Below, one piece after another: positions 9,973 to 17,550 of a DNA stretch of 64,000 nt. The notes beneath the pieces are model-generated. The model was not told where the DNA came from. It ran no database searches and worked only from the letters and a program-made list of their open reading frames with translations. Both the position numbers and the translations under genes were made by a program. The DNA comes from Tenericutes bacterium MZ-XQ (GTDB lineage: Bacteria; Bacillota_I; Bacilli_A; Acholeplasmatales; Acholeplasmataceae). Positions within the stretch are counted from its first letter, which is position 1; every line of letters begins with the position of its first letter. Location of the stretch: positions 1,804,858 through 1,868,857 of the forward strand of contig CP017950.1 of assembly GCA_002838205.1 (NCBI GenBank), read 5' to 3'.

Positions 9973-10785
9973 TTATTTTCCTTCTGCTTTTTTTAAGTCT
10001 AAGGTAATCCATGTTCCATAAGGTTTAAATCCTTTATCCAAATACATCTTAGCTGCAATCGGATTATCATAATATAGGATTAGCTCTTTTCCTTTTATGG
10101 TTATGTAATCATAAATGATTCTATCAATTAACTTTCTAGCATATCCTTTATTTCTATAATCATTTTTTGTAGCTACACCATTAATGACTGCGTGCTGCTT
10201 GGTTTCTGATAATGCGCTTGCTGTTGAACATAACTGATTATGATCAAATAATCCATATGTTTGTCCTGCTTCATGAATAACTTTCTTCTCACTTATAAAC
10301 TCATCTACTGTTAAAGATTTAACATTAAATTCATGGATATCTACAAGCATGTGATAAAGATCTTTAATCTCTTGTTCACTTTCTAAAACTTTAATGTCTA
10401 AACTTGTAAACTCATGATCAACTTTATGATCATCAGAAAGTACCGCTAACATATACTCCGTTTCTTTATCAAAATTTAAATTTTTCATCAGTCGACTGAT
10501 AGAATCTCTACTTCCAGATATAGAAGCCAACTGCTTGCTCAAAATGAGATCGATCATATCTCTATCAACCTCATCTGTTTGACTACTGTAAAATGCATAG
10601 CGATCAAAAATCATGCATACACTTTTTACTTCATCTTGATGAAAAACGCCATACAAAGACAAATAAGGGTGATCTACTCCCAATGTTTCAATATCACTAA
10701 TGATATAACAATTATAGATCGGGTCTTTATATAAAAACTTAAGTACATCATTTAAATGTTGATTTTCTATTCTTTTTAGCATCAT
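9973..10785 (-). CDS. GNAT-family N-acetyltransferase
   Basis: 270 aa. The C-terminal half (residues about 125-265) has the GNAT acetyl-CoA motif as GVATKNDYRNKGYARKLIDRI, followed by LILYYDNPIAAKMYLDKGFK, the classic strand-helix end of the fold. The N-terminal half is a degenerate second GNAT-like lobe. AGGAG lies directly before two tandem ATGs; spacing favours the second (10782) slightly. The substrate cannot be told from sequence. Confidence 0.85.
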   Translation of the reverse strand: MMLKRIENQHLNDVLKFLYKDPIYNCYIISDIETLGVDHPYLSLYGVFHQDEVKSVCMIFDRYAFYSSQTDEVDRDMIDLILSKQLASISGSRDSISRLMKNLNFDKETEYMLAVLSDDHKVDHEFTSLDIKVLESEQEIKDLYHMLVDIHEFNVKSLTVDEFISEKKVIHEAGQTYGLFDHNQLCSTASALSETKQHAVINGVATKNDYRNKGYARKLIDRIIYDYITIKGKELILYYDNPIAAKMYLDKGFKPYGTWITLDLKKAEGK

Positions 10786-10987
10786 TAACTCCTTATATAT
10801 CTATTTTTTATTCATTATTATACATTGAATTTTTGTTTTAAGATATATCAAAATCGTAATTTTATATACATTTGTATCACCAAGCAAATGTCGCAAACTC
10901 TTAACTCAAAAAACATAAAGACATGTAAGCGTGTAATAAATGATAAGACACATTTATCTGATGAAAAAAATTTGATAATGCATAATC

Positions 10988-11389
10988 TTAATATGGATAG
11001 TCTTTATATTTTTTTGCTTTCTCAAGATCTTGATCCCAACTTGCTTTACTATCATAAAAAATATGACCACTAGGTTTAATCTCAACTTCTGAATCTAGAC
11101 TCCCTGCTGGAACTACTAGTAAATTCCCATCCATTTGGATATTGGGTAAAGCAGAGCCGCAAATCTCACAAAAGCTTTTGATATGTCCTTCGTTAAGGTG
11201 ATTATATGTTCTTACCTTATCTTGCCCATTTAGCCACTTCAATTTTGCTTTAGAAGAAAATAGGTTTGCAGCATGTGCAGACCCTGTATCTTTTCGACAT
11301 TTTTCACAATGGCATAAATAAAAGTGCTCAAAATCACCCTCAACTTCAAACTTGACATGTCCACAAAGACATGATCCTAAATATTTCAT
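10988..11389 (-). CDS. GFA/CENP-V family zinc protein
   Basis: 133 aa, the normal family length. Zinc-binding cysteines are visible as CLCGHVKFEV near residue 7, CHCEKCRKDTGS near residue 28 and FCEICGSALP near residue 93. The family is named after glutathione-dependent formaldehyde-activating enzyme, but most bacterial members have no proven activity, and Tenericutes usually lack glutathione. A formaldehyde role should therefore not be assumed. AGGGGG lies 8-9 bases upstream. Single gene. Confidence 0.88.
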   Translation of the reverse strand: MKYLGSCLCGHVKFEVEGDFEHFYLCHCEKCRKDTGSAHAANLFSSKAKLKWLNGQDKVRTYNHLNEGHIKSFCEICGSALPNIQMDGNLLVVPAGSLDSEVEIKPSGHIFYDSKASWDQDLEKAKKYKDYPY

Positions 11390-11438
11390 TGATGATTACC
11401 CCCTTTATATATCTATCATATCGCAAAAGTTAAATTAA

Positions 11439-11478
11439 AACAAAAAACAAGGCACTATGATTACATAGTGACTTGTGT
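11439..11478 (-). terminator. Intrinsic terminator after the 33-codon gene
   Basis: On the minus strand ACAAGTCACTATG pairs with CATAGTGCCTTGT (one mismatch) around a TAAT loop, followed by TTTTTTG. It ends the small-ORF transcript. Confidence 0.85.
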
Positions 11479-11514
11479 AAAAGTTCTAATAAAAGTTAAT
11501 GCTAATGATTAAAA

Positions 11515-11616
11515 TTATTTTTTGCCTGCAGGTTTAACTGGTTGTGCTGGTTTTTGAGCTGGTTTTGTAAAACTTGGTTTAGCTTGAACTTTTGGAGCTG
11601 GTTTTTGGTTAGCCAT
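11515..11616 (-). CDS. 33-residue Pro/Ala/Lys/Gln-rich peptide
   Basis: A short gene of 33 codons plus TAA. The peptide is strongly basic and repetitive, built on KPA/QKPA units (for example KPAQKPAQPVKPAGKK at its end), and contains no cysteine or hydrophobic stretch. AGGTAGGTG lies about 8 bases before the ATG. A consensus-like promoter (TTGCTT, 17 bp, TATGAT) lies about 170 bases upstream and a strong terminator follows, so it is a complete unit. The composition recalls the unstructured basic tails of ribosomal or nucleoid proteins, but it may be a free RNA/DNA-binding peptide. Function unknown. Confidence 0.65.
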   Translation of the reverse strand: MANQKPAPKVQAKPSFTKPAQKPAQPVKPAGKK

Positions 11617-11757
11617 ATATTTTTCACCTACCTTTCTTATATCATTTCAGACATAACCAAATGGTGTGGTAGGCGATAGAATTTCAATCATTTTTATGTG
11701 ATTTAATTGGATGTCTAGCACCACTTTTTACTCGTGAATGAGAAGTTCTTAAACTTC
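11617..11757 (-). ncRNA. Structured 5' leader with possible pseudoknot upstream of the 33-codon gene
   Basis: On the minus strand the roughly 140-nt leader starts with a hairpin (GAAGTT-taag-AACTTC). AGACATCCAA (complement of 11707-11716) can pair with TTGGTTATGTCT (complement of 11649-11660) with a 2-base bulge. GTGGT (complement of 11720-11724) lies outside that stem and can pair with ACCAC (complement of 11666-11670) inside its loop, giving an H-type pseudoknot. The pairings are read by eye; no covariation is available. Confidence 0.4.
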
Positions 11758-11763
11758 ACCTTA

Positions 11764-11792
11764 ATCATACGCTTAATACAGTTAAAAAGCAA
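11764..11792 (-). promoter_or_regulatory. Promoter of the 33-codon gene
   Basis: On the minus strand: -35 TTGCTT (11787-11792), 17-bp spacer, -10 TATGAT (11764-11769). Transcription would start near 11757. Confidence 0.6.
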
Positions 11793-11820
11793 TCATTTTT
11801 CATCCGATTTATAGCAAACT

Positions 11821-11844
11821 TTAAGCGTGATTAATCACGCTTAA
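11821..11844. repeat. 24-bp perfect palindrome between convergent/tandem units
   Basis: TTAAGCGTGATT and its exact reverse complement lie back to back immediately past the stop of the DHFR-like gene. It probably ends that minus-strand transcript, although the T run after the stem is poor. A protein-binding site is the alternative. Confidence 0.55.
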
Positions 11845-11850
11845 AATTGC

Positions 11851-12375
11851 TTATTTATTTTCTTGTTTTTTAGTGTAAACCATCTCTGCAAACTGTCCAT
11901 ATTGATTCACTTCTTTTAAATCAAATCGCTTTACTGCTTCTTTTTGTGTGAATAATGGTATACCATCACCAAGCAACACTGGTGCAATCTGCACGATCAT
12001 TACATCAATCAAATTCTGATCCAATAATGGTGCTAAGATAGTGTTCCCACCAACAATCCAAACATGCTTGTTTTTATCTATATTTTTAACGAACTCTACA
12101 ACATCATGATCAACAAATTTAAAGCCCTCATATCTTAACGATTTATCATGTGTAAAAACATAGTTAATAGTCGTTGGATAAAACACTTTTGGCTCTCCCA
12201 TTTTCACCACTTCATTAAATGTTTTCTTACCCATGATGACAATATCCATTTGTTTATAAAAATCATCATAACTCGTTTCATCCGAACTTCCTGATTGATG
12301 TAGCCAATCAAGATTATGATGCTTATCTGCGAGATAACCATCAAGTGTCATGCATCCATAAAAATAAATACTCAT
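11851..12375 (-). CDS. Dihydrofolate reductase-like (RibD C-terminal domain) protein, YyaP/YwjB type
   Basis: 174 aa, the usual length. It has MTLDGYLAD near residue 10, MGKKTFNEV near residue 50, and the NADPH-binding pattern WIVGGNTIL near residue 108, then VMIVQIAPVLLGDGIPLF near residue 130. These mark the RibD-C/DHFR fold. YyaP-type proteins are distinct from FolA and their substrate is unknown, so a folate role is not claimed. AGGAGGTG lies seven bases before the ATG. Confidence 0.88.
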   Translation of the reverse strand: MSIYFYGCMTLDGYLADKHHNLDWLHQSGSSDETSYDDFYKQMDIVIMGKKTFNEVVKMGEPKVFYPTTINYVFTHDKSLRYEGFKFVDHDVVEFVKNIDKNKHVWIVGGNTILAPLLDQNLIDVMIVQIAPVLLGDGIPLFTQKEAVKRFDLKEVNQYGQFAEMVYTKKQENK

Positions 12376-12579
12376 CTGACACCTCCTACTACTCTAATAC
12401 TATCATACTTTCTTAATGATATATGATTTGATACTAATATCTTGATTGTTTACAATCATAGTAAACTTTAAATCTTCATAAAACCCGACCAAGTACATAG
12501 AAGACTTTAAAAACAGTGAAGCCTTCAAGTATAGATTTTTAATATGTTATGAACTTTTTTTATATGTTAACATTATAAA

Positions 12580-12612
12580 AACACTACCGTATAAAAACGA
12601 TATAGTAGTGTT
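12580..12612 (-). terminator. Terminator after lipoprotein gene 12674-13423
   Basis: On the minus strand AACACTAC and GTAGTGTT form a stem around a long AT-rich loop, followed by TTTTATAATG. It lies about 60 bases past the stop codon. Confidence 0.55.
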
Positions 12613-12673
12613 GCTTATGTTTTTATATTGTTTTTTTACATCGGCCATCAAATGGAGGGCAGTCTTAAAAATT

Positions 12674-13423
12674 TTACTCCATTAACATGATGTTTACACT
12701 ATCATCTAAAGCATCTTTAAATAGTGATTGGATGATTTCCTTAAATTTTTGCTGACTTACATAGCTATTTACTACACCCATCGACAATTCTAAATTTTCT
12801 CTTTGAGGGTTAGTCTTTAAAAGCATAACTGCTCTTTCTGTTAACAAACTTAAATCAACCATCATCTGGTCACGATAAGAAAAAATCATCGGTAAGTAAT
12901 CACAGATTTCATATAAAAATTCATCAAAGTCATTTTCTAATTGCTCAATAAAAACGATTAACTGCTCATATCCGCTTGATCCTATTTTTAAAAAGACAAC
13001 ATCAAGAAGTTCATCTTGATAAGTAAAGATAAAACGTGTTCTAAGTTCTATATGCATACTAGAATCAAACTTAAAAATATCTGCTTTAGCATCTAAAAAT
13101 TTATCGTAAAGTTTATGTAAATCTGTTAGTGTTTGATTATAATCATATGTATCAAGTTGATAAGTCATTTCGATATAAATCAACTCACCAGTACCAAATT
13201 CATCGTTCATATGAACATCAAAATCATATCCTTCAATCTCATAGTCTCTAGATGAGTTTTTTTCCAAATCTTCAAAATAGTTTGCAATCACTGTGTTTTG
13301 TTTTCTTTGACTACAACCACCATTTAAACACTGAATGAGTTTTTCCTCACTCGATGTCCTTTGACATCCATGCATACATAAGACTAAACAAAAAATTAAC
13401 GCGCTATAAATGAACTTCTTCAT
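12674..13423 (-). CDS. Predicted lipoprotein, function unknown
   Basis: 249 aa from the ATG at 13423, which has GGGGAG six bases upstream (the in-frame ATG at 13435 is less likely). A basic start (MKKF), a hydrophobic stretch and the lipobox MHGC at residue about 20 predict an extracellular lipid-anchored protein. A second Cys pair (QCLNGGC) follows. The rest is acidic and has no recognised domain. Probably a single-gene unit. Confidence 0.7.
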   Translation of the reverse strand: MKKFIYSALIFCLVLCMHGCQRTSSEEKLIQCLNGGCSQRKQNTVIANYFEDLEKNSSRDYEIEGYDFDVHMNDEFGTGELIYIEMTYQLDTYDYNQTLTDLHKLYDKFLDAKADIFKFDSSMHIELRTRFIFTYQDELLDVVFLKIGSSGYEQLIVFIEQLENDFDEFLYEICDYLPMIFSYRDQMMVDLSLLTERAVMLLKTNPQRENLELSMGVVNSYVSQQKFKEIIQSLFKDALDDSVNIMLME

Positions 13424-13729
13424 GATACTCCCCATTGAACTCAGATTATATTTTAATATTTGCTTATATTATATCACCGTAGTTTATCTTTTATATCCGA
13501 TGAAATGATTTCAAATGCAAAATAAACAACCTCTTTGGCATGAGTTACTACAAAAAAACAGTGACTAAAAACAGTCATGTTTATCAAAAATTATTGCATT
13601 TTTTTGTTTTTTATATTCACAAAAATAATACGAAAGTTATATACATATAAATATGTATATAAAAAAAGAGATTTTTAACAGAAAAAACCTTAATTTTTGA
13701 AATCCGAAAAAAAATTTATTTTAAAAGTG

Positions 13730-13757
13730 TTGACTTTTTTCAAATTTATAGTATTAT
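13730..13757 (+). promoter_or_regulatory. Promoter of the aspartate/polyamine operon
   Basis: -35 TTGACT (13730-13735), 16-bp spacer, -10 TATTAT (13752-13757). It predicts a start near 13764, just before the leader RNA. Confidence 0.75.
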
Positions 13758-13763
13758 TTTAGT

Positions 13764-13861
13764 GACACACTCATAGAAATATGGGGTCGTCTGAACTATT
13801 AGGGTCTAAAGGATATTATCCAATGACAGCCAGGGTACCTGGTTATCATTGGATTTTTTTT
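13764..13861 (+). promoter_or_regulatory. Unassigned leader RNA with intrinsic terminator (attenuator/riboswitch candidate)
   Basis: Between the promoter and the first gene lies a roughly 55-nt G-rich segment (ATGGGGTCGTCTGAAC, then AGGGTCTAAAGG) directly followed by a full terminator. In the terminator CCAATGA (13820-13826) pairs with TCATTGG (13846-13852), with an inner CCAGG/CCTGG stem and a T8 run. A small hairpin GGATattATCC (13811-13821) shares two bases with the terminator stem, so the two could be alternatives. A terminator placed before the operon means read-through must be controlled. I compared it from memory with purine, lysine, TPP, preQ1, ZTP, fluoride and guanidine-I classes and found no match. 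Confidence 0.7.
13820..13861 (+). terminator. Leader terminator upstream of the polyamine operon
   Basis: Two-part stem (CCAATGA/TCATTGG and CCAGG/CCTGG) followed by eight T, ending about 25 bases before the first start codon. Confidence 0.85.
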
Positions 13862-13886
13862 AAGAAAAAATTAGGAGGAATTAAAC

Positions 13887-15098
13887 ATGTCAAAAGTATT
13901 AGTTATCGGGTGTGGTGCAGTTGCATCTGTTGCCATCCAAAAAGTTGCTCAAAATCATGAAACCTTTAGTGAAATGATTATCGCAAGCCGTACGGTGAGC
14001 AAATGTCAAGCATTCGCAGAAAAATTAAACAGTGATAAGATCAAAGTCACTGCAGAACAACTTGATGCAGATGTAGTTGAAAACATCGTAAAGATCATCG
14101 AGAAACACAATCCAGATGTAGTGCTTAATGTTGCACTTCCTTATCAAAATATTCCAATCATGGAGGCATGCATCCAAACAAAGACACATTATGTAGATAC
14201 AGCATGTGCTGAAGTTAGAGATCACGCAGGTTTCGAATACGGTACACAATGGGTCTATGATCAAAAATTCAAAGAAGCTGGTGTTATGGCACTTTTAGGT
14301 TCAGGGTTTGATCCAGGTGTAACTTCTGTCTTTTCAATGTATGCGAAAAAACATTATTTCGATACCATCGACACCATTGATATCTTAGATGCAAATGGTG
14401 GTGATCATGGATATCCTTTCGCAACCAACTTCAATCCAGAAATCAACATTCGTGAAATCACACTTCCAGGACGTTACTATGAAAACGGGAAATATGTAAC
14501 CATTCCTGCATTATCTAAAAAACATACATATCCACTAGCAGAAATTGGACCTAGAGATATGTATCTCATGTATCATGAAGAAATCGAATCACTTGCTAGA
14601 TTTATTCCAGAAGTTAAACGCATACGTTTCTACATGAGTTTTGGTGAAAGTTATTTAAGACATTTATTCGCACTTAAAAATGTTGGTATGACAAGTGTTG
14701 AACCGATTAAGTTCCAAGGACAAGAAATCGTACCACTACAGTTCTTACGTGCAGTCTTACCAGATCCTGCATCTCTTGGACCAAGAACAGTTGGTAAAAC
14801 CAACATTGGTTGTATCGTATCTGGACATAAAGACGGTGTTAAGAAAAATTATTATGTCTATAATACATGTGATCATCAAGAAGCTTACAAAGAAACTGGT
14901 TCTCAAGCAGTTGCTTATACAACAGGTGTACCAGCAATGATTGGTACTGCATTAATTGCTAAAGGTATATGGAAAGGTGCTGGTGTTTTCAACATGGAAC
15001 AGTTTGACCCAGATCCATTTATGGATATGTTAAACAAATGGGGCTTACCATGGAAAGAAAACTTTGACCCAGTCATGGTCCCAGACGATGCAAATTAA
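13887..15098 (+). CDS. Carboxynorspermidine/carboxyspermidine dehydrogenase (saccharopine dehydrogenase family)
   Basis: 403 aa. The N-terminal Rossmann motif GCGAVASVA is at residues 8-16. Family-typical blocks follow: NVALPYQNIPIMEACI, ALLGSGFDPGVTSVF and NGGDHGYPFATNFNPEIN, which match carboxynorspermidine dehydrogenase rather than true saccharopine dehydrogenase. The enzyme condenses aspartate-semialdehyde with putrescine or 1,3-diaminopropane using NADPH to give carboxyspermidine or carboxynorspermidine. AGGAGG lies eight bases before the ATG. It is first in a four-gene operon, and the gene that makes aspartate-semialdehyde is last, which supports the assignment strongly. Which diamine is used cannot be told. 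Confidence 0.92.
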   Translation: MSKVLVIGCGAVASVAIQKVAQNHETFSEMIIASRTVSKCQAFAEKLNSDKIKVTAEQLDADVVENIVKIIEKHNPDVVLNVALPYQNIPIMEACIQTKTHYVDTACAEVRDHAGFEYGTQWVYDQKFKEAGVMALLGSGFDPGVTSVFSMYAKKHYFDTIDTIDILDANGGDHGYPFATNFNPEINIREITLPGRYYENGKYVTIPALSKKHTYPLAEIGPRDMYLMYHEEIESLARFIPEVKRIRFYMSFGESYLRHLFALKNVGMTSVEPIKFQGQEIVPLQFLRAVLPDPASLGPRTVGKTNIGCIVSGHKDGVKKNYYVYNTCDHQEAYKETGSQAVAYTTGVPAMIGTALIAKGIWKGAGVFNMEQFDPDPFMDMLNKWGLPWKENFDPVMVPDDAN

Positions 15099-16215
15099 TA
15101 AAAACCTAAAAACACCATATTACTTACTTGATGAAGCAAAGCTTATCAAAAACTTAGAAATTATCAAAACGATTAAAGAACGCTCAGGTGCAAAAGTTTT
15201 GCTTGCACAAAAAGCATTTTCTAACTTCTACTTCTACCCCTTAATGTCAAAATATCTAGATGGGACAACAGCAAGTGGTCTTTATGAAGCAAGATTAGGT
15301 TATGAACATTTCAAAGGTGAAGTTCATGTATATGCACCTGCATATAAAGATGATGATTTTAAAGAGATCTTACGCTATGCAGATCACATCGTCTTTAACT
15401 CAATCACACAATTAAACCGTTATAAAGATTTATCTAAGGCTCATGGTAAAACCATAGGCCTTAGAATCAATCCAGAAATTTCAACACAAGACTCAGCACA
15501 TGAAATGTATGACCCATCATCTCCAACGTCTCGTATGGGCACACGCTTGGTTGATTTTGATCCTGAAATCATCAAAGATATCTCAGGTCTACATTTTCAT
15601 ACCCTTTGTCAACAAAACGCAGATGCACTTGAAATTACCTTAAAGGTTGTTGAAGAAAAGTTTGGCAAATACTTACATGACTTAAAATGGATTAACTTCG
15701 GTGGCGGACATCATTTAACTAGAGATGATTATGATATCGATCTATTAGTCAAACTCATCAAACATTTTAAAGAGACTTACAATTTAGAAGTCTATTTAGA
15801 ACCAGGTGAAGGTGTTGTTTTAAATGCAGGATATTTTGTTGCTCAAGTCTTAGATATCGTTAAAAACGACATGCCAATCGCGATCCTAGATACATCTGCA
15901 ACATGTCACATGCCAGATGTCCTTGAAATGCCATTTATGCCGCCTGTAACAAGCGCAATCAAAAAAAGCCAATACCAATACCGTCTATCAGGATACACCT
16001 GTCTAACGGGCGATAATATCGGTGAATATTACTTCGAAAAACCATTATCTATTGGAGACCATATCATCTTTGAAGATATGGCATTATACACCATGGTTAA
16101 AAACACAACATTTAACGGGATTCCACTCCCATGGATTTACGTAAGAAAAACTGATGGCACAGATGAATTAATTAAATCATTTGGGTATTTAGATTTCAAA
16201 AACAAACTGTCTTGA
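15088..16215 (+). CDS. nspC: Carboxynorspermidine/carboxyspermidine decarboxylase
   Basis: 375 aa from the ATG at 15088, overlapping the previous gene by 11 bases; a TTG at 15064 is an alternative start. It is a PLP-dependent fold-III (alanine-racemase-like) decarboxylase. The Schiff-base lysine is expected in LLAQKAFSNF near residue 38. The motifs LHFHTLCQQ, GGGHHLTRDDYD, LEPGEGVV and FEDMALYTMVKNTTFNGIPLP are typical of NspC. It removes CO2 from carboxy(nor)spermidine to give spermidine or norspermidine. Overlap with the dehydrogenase implies coupled translation. Confidence 0.93.
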   Translation: MQINKNLKTPYYLLDEAKLIKNLEIIKTIKERSGAKVLLAQKAFSNFYFYPLMSKYLDGTTASGLYEARLGYEHFKGEVHVYAPAYKDDDFKEILRYADHIVFNSITQLNRYKDLSKAHGKTIGLRINPEISTQDSAHEMYDPSSPTSRMGTRLVDFDPEIIKDISGLHFHTLCQQNADALEITLKVVEEKFGKYLHDLKWINFGGGHHLTRDDYDIDLLVKLIKHFKETYNLEVYLEPGEGVVLNAGYFVAQVLDIVKNDMPIAILDTSATCHMPDVLEMPFMPPVTSAIKKSQYQYRLSGYTCLTGDNIGEYYFEKPLSIGDHIIFEDMALYTMVKNTTFNGIPLPWIYVRKTDGTDELIKSFGYLDFKNKLS

Positions 16216-16223
16216 GGTGAATC

Positions 16224-17549
16224 ATGAAAAAATATAAAGTAGCAAAATTTGGTGGCACCTCGCTAGCAACTCCAGAAGCTTTAAAAGAGGTCATATCCAT
16301 TATCCAGTCTGATGAAGAAAGAAAATACATTGTCGTATCTGCACCAGGCAAAAGATTTAAAGAAGATATCAAGGTTACAGATCTTTTGTATCAGCTTGCT
16401 GATGAAATCATCATCGGTCAAAAAGTTGATACATATGAACTGATCAAACAAAGATACTTATCTTTAACAAAAGATTTTAAACTCTCATTCTCATTAGAGG
16501 ATCTCCTTGATCATATTTTAGCTGAAATGATTGAAGAAGAAACTGTTGAGTTTATAGTCTCAAGAGGTGAATATATCACTGCAATTATTCTTGCAGATCT
16601 TTTAGGTTTCACATTTGTAGATGCAAAAGAACTTGTTAGATTTAGGGGATCAAAAGTTGATTATACCCAAACACAGAAAATCGCAAGAAAATATTTAAGA
16701 GATAAAGAAAACGTCGTCATTCCTGGCTTTTATGGATCAACTCTTAAAGGCGATTTGAAGCTCTTATCTAGAGGTGGCGCAGATGTCACTGGTGCATTAA
16801 TATCTGCAGCTGTTCATGCGAAGATGTATGAAAACTGGACAGATCAAGATGGCTTTTTAATGTGTGATCCACGCATCGTTGAAGAACCACATCTCATTGA
16901 TGTCATGTCTTATAAAGAACTTAGAGCTCTATCTTTTATGGGTGCTTCTGTCATCCACAGTGATACATTCTATCCTGTGGCTAAAGCAGGCATTCCCATT
17001 AACGCAAGAAATACTTTTAACAGAGAAGCTAAAGGTACATTCATCTATGATTATGTACCTGCAAGCAAAGGTAGACATGTGGTTACTGGTATTGCAGGTT
17101 TAAATGATTTTACTTTAGTAGTCATTGAAAAACATTTAATGGATGAGACCAGCGGTTTTGACAGAAAAGTACTTCTCATTTGTGAAAAATTTGATATTCA
17201 AGTTGAACATTTTCCTAGTGGTACAGATACATTTTCATTAATGATTGAATCTAAATATCTAAAAGATGGAAAACTTGATTTATTAATTGCTCAAATCAAA
17301 AAACTATTAAAGCCTGATACTGTTGAAGTTCATGAAAATATCTCATTAATCTCAATCGTTGGTAGAAACTTAATGGCTAATAAGTATAACATGTTAAAAC
17401 TATTTAGTGCGCTTGTTAATACAAACATTACACTGCGTATGATTGATTATGGTTCAAATGGAACTAATATCGTCATCGGTGTTGATGACATCGATTACGA
17501 ATACGCAATCAACGCGGTTTATAATGAATTTGAAAGAGATGATGAATAA
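16224..17549 (+). CDS. lysC: Aspartate kinase
   Basis: 441 aa. The catalytic amino-acid kinase domain begins with KFGGTSLA at residues 8-15 and has SRGGADVTGAL near residue 188. Two ACT domains (residues about 300-440) close the protein, the second with VGRNLMANKYNM. It phosphorylates aspartate to aspartyl-phosphate. GAGGTG lies six bases before the ATG; the gap to the decarboxylase is 8 bases. No lysine, threonine or methionine genes are nearby, so the product is probably aimed at polyamine synthesis. ACT domains suggest feedback control, but by which ligand is unknown. Confidence 0.95.
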   Translation: MKKYKVAKFGGTSLATPEALKEVISIIQSDEERKYIVVSAPGKRFKEDIKVTDLLYQLADEIIIGQKVDTYELIKQRYLSLTKDFKLSFSLEDLLDHILAEMIEEETVEFIVSRGEYITAIILADLLGFTFVDAKELVRFRGSKVDYTQTQKIARKYLRDKENVVIPGFYGSTLKGDLKLLSRGGADVTGALISAAVHAKMYENWTDQDGFLMCDPRIVEEPHLIDVMSYKELRALSFMGASVIHSDTFYPVAKAGIPINARNTFNREAKGTFIYDYVPASKGRHVVTGIAGLNDFTLVVIEKHLMDETSGFDRKVLLICEKFDIQVEHFPSGTDTFSLMIESKYLKDGKLDLLIAQIKKLLKPDTVEVHENISLISIVGRNLMANKYNMLKLFSALVNTNITLRMIDYGSNGTNIVIGVDDIDYEYAINAVYNEFERDDE

Positions 17550-17550
17550 C

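Noticed and set aside
10825-11073. 82-codon plus-strand ORF
   Set aside because: No ribosome binding site, odd composition, and it overlaps the end of the well-supported GFA gene on the other strand.
13764-13861. Purine-type riboswitch or T-box for the polyamine leader
   Set aside because: CTCATA...ATATGG and GGGTACC look alike at first, but the purine P2/P3 arms, the J3/1 strand and the T-box NGGTGGNACCGCG core are not present.
13887-15098. Saccharopine dehydrogenase of lysine metabolism
   Set aside because: The conserved blocks and the neighbouring NspC, aspartate kinase and Asd genes fit carboxy(nor)spermidine dehydrogenase instead.
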